Source of the DNA: Thermodesulfovibrionales bacterium
GTDB taxonomy: Bacteria; Nitrospirota; Thermodesulfovibrionia; Thermodesulfovibrionales; SM23-35
Length of the DNA: 6,289 nt
NCBI GenBank assembly: GCA_020062205.1
Contig: JAGUWT010000301.1
Location: forward strand, 1 to 6,289
Reading direction: 5' to 3'
Position numbers and translations under genes: made by a program. Positions 4,811-6,289 of this stretch are shown here, one piece after another. The first letter of the stretch is position 1. The number at the start of each line of letters is the position of its first letter. A model generated the notes under the pieces. It ran no database searches, was not told the origin of the DNA, and was given only the letters and a program-made list of their open reading frames with translations.

Positions 4811-6289
4811 ATGAAAGAAATCAGAGATATCAATGAACTTATAGAGCAGAGAATCAGGAAGCTTGACGAATTAAAACAATCAGGGATCGAACCGTTCGGT
4901 GGTCCTTTTTATGCAGAAGACCATGCAATTGATCTCCTGAATAAATTTCATTCAGTAACAAAAGAAACTCTGGAAGCCGATAATGTCTCGTGTTCTCTTG
5001 CAGGCAGAATTGTTGCCATACGAGACTTCGGCAAGGCTGCCTTTGCTCATATCCAGGATTCAACAGGTAAAATACAGCTCTATTTCAAAAAAGATGTCCC
5101 TGGTGAAAAACAGTATCTTGTAAAAAAACTCGATATCGGCGATATAGTCGGATTAAAAGGACGTCTATTCAGAACAAAGACAAATGAACTGACCGTTGAG
5201 GTTGAGGATTTCACCTTGCTCACAAAATCCCTGAGGCCTCTTCCTGAAAAATGGCATGGATTGAAAGATATTGAAACGAGGTACAGACAGAGATATGTTG
5301 ATTTGATTGTGAACCCAGAGGTGCAGCAGACATTTGTTAAGAGAAGCATTATTATCAAGGCCATTAGAGATTTCCTCGAGGCAGAAGGTTTTATAGAGGT
5401 CGAAACACCCATGATGCAGCAAATACCAGGAGGAGCAACCGCAAAGCCCTTCCTGACACATCATTTGGCCCTTGGGATTGACTTATACCTCAGGATTGCT
5501 CCTGAACTTTATCTCAAAAGGCTTATCGTTGGCGGTTATGAACGTGTCTATGAACTGAACAAAAATTTCAGGAATGAAGGCATTTCAACAAAACACAACC
5601 CCGAGTTCACCATGCTCGAATTTTATATCGCCTACAGGGACTATAATTTCCTCATGTCCTTTACCGAGGAGTTAATTACCCATGTTGCAAAAAAAACCAC
5701 TGGAACTCTGAAAATACCATATGGAAATACCATGATTGATCTGACCCCTCCCTGGCCAAGGATTTCTTTCCACGATGCACTTCTTCAGAAAGGGGTCCCT
5801 TCAGAGATATTGCATGATAGAGAAAAAGCCATGGCATGGGCTAAGGAACATACAATAGAAATACGGGAAACCGCGAATCTCGGGAAAGTCCTGGACGAGA
5901 TATTTAAAGAAATTGTAGAGCCTGAGCTCGTTCAACCAACCTTTATCATAGATTATCCTCTTGAACTCTCTCCCCTTGCGAAGAGAAAAAGAGAGAATCC
6001 AGAACTTGTTGAAAGGTTCGAACTCTTTATTACATCACGAGAGATAGCAAATGCATTTTCAGAGTTAAATGATCCGATAGATCAGCATGAACGTTTCATG
6101 AAGCAGGTTGAAGCAAAAGGAAAAGGAGATGAAGAGGCACACTGGATGGACGAGGATTTCGTCAGGGCTCTCGAATACGGAATGCCTCCAGCCGCAGGTG
6201 AAGGTATCGGAATTGACAGGCTTACCATGATATTGACCAACTCTCAGTCAATAAGGGACGTTATCCTGTTCCCTCAACTGAAGCCAGAA
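4811..6289 (+). CDS. lysS: Lysyl-tRNA synthetase, class II (last residues beyond window)
   Basis: The frame stays open for 493 codons from ATG 4811 to the window edge. It ends in FPQLKPE, which in this family is within a few residues of the C-terminus, so almost the whole gene is present. The enzyme charges tRNA-Lys with lysine using ATP, in the cytoplasm, as a homodimer. The N-terminal OB-fold anticodon-binding domain covers about 58-140 (SLAGRIVAIRDFGKAAFAHI, then STGKIQLYF). The class II core follows: motif 1 around 187-202 (FLEAEGFIEVETPMM), motif 2 at 248-270 with FRNEG (R254, E256) and FTMLEF, and motif 3 with GEGIGIDRLTM (R470). EIANAFSELNDP (411-422) is the usual amino-acid-pocket segment. 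CAGGTAAT occurs twice just before the ATG, and the nearer AGGT is a modest ribosome site. No greA or other usual partner lies upstream; lysS appears to have its own promoter, divergent from the radical SAM gene. Confidence 0.97.
   Translation, partial: MKEIRDINELIEQRIRKLDELKQSGIEPFGGPFYAEDHAIDLLNKFHSVTKETLEADNVSCSLAGRIVAIRDFGKAAFAHIQDSTGKIQLYFKKDVPGEKQYLVKKLDIGDIVGLKGRLFRTKTNELTVEVEDFTLLTKSLRPLPEKWHGLKDIETRYRQRYVDLIVNPEVQQTFVKRSIIIKAIRDFLEAEGFIEVETPMMQQIPGGATAKPFLTHHLALGIDLYLRIAPELYLKRLIVGGYERVYELNKNFRNEGISTKHNPEFTMLEFYIAYRDYNFLMSFTEELITHVAKKTTGTLKIPYGNTMIDLTPPWPRISFHDALLQKGVPSEILHDREKAMAWAKEHTIEIRETANLGKVLDEIFKEIVEPELVQPTFIIDYPLELSPLAKRKRENPELVERFELFITSREIANAFSELNDPIDQHERFMKQVEAKGKGDEEAHWMDEDFVRALEYGMPPAAGEGIGIDRLTMILTNSQSIRDVILFPQLKPE

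Noticed and set aside
5080..5464. Minus-strand open frames of about 100 codons inside lysS
   Set aside because: The plus strand here encodes the lysS OB-fold and motif 1 without interruption; the minus frames are shadows.

Overview
This is a compact, moderately AT-rich bacterial segment. It carries six protein genes, two of them cut by the window edges, plus one very small gene. Bacterial-type class II LysS, Shine-Dalgarno sites of the AGGAGG type, a signal-peptide/TPR envelope protein and MarC point to a Gram-negative, probably anaerobic or facultative bacterium. By overall look I lean towards Nitrospirota or Desulfobacterota, but nothing here fixes the taxon and that is inference only.

Layout: on the left, reading leftwards, lie a partial exported coiled-coil/TPR protein (1-762) and, 33 bases upstream of it, a 41-codon GTG-started membrane mini-protein (796-921). 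Upstream of that is a decayed reading frame (918-1076) with three in-frame stops. Next, also on the minus strand, is an NAD(P)-dependent malic enzyme with an N-terminal ACT domain (1072-2487). Its upstream region holds a CACAGAG-type inverted-repeat element (2507-2652), which separates it from a divergent plus-strand pair: a MarC-family membrane protein (2720-3322) and a YfcE/MJ0936-type metallophosphoesterase (3338-3817). That pair converges stop-to-stop, with no base between, on a PflX-like (COG1313) radical SAM protein (3818-4726, minus). Finally lysS (4811 to beyond the window, plus) is divergent from the radical SAM gene across an 84-base spacer holding a nearly symmetrical -10 region that could serve both directions.

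The genes do not form one pathway. Malic enzyme is central carbon metabolism (malate to pyruvate), LysS is translation, and the phosphoesterase, MarC protein and radical SAM protein are conserved housekeeping-type proteins whose substrates are unknown. No tRNA, rRNA, CRISPR array, transposase or phage gene was seen. The least explained parts are the mini-gene plus decayed frame at 796-1076, the repeat element at 2507-2652, and the N-terminal domain of the TPR protein. I see no convincing new multi-gene system here.
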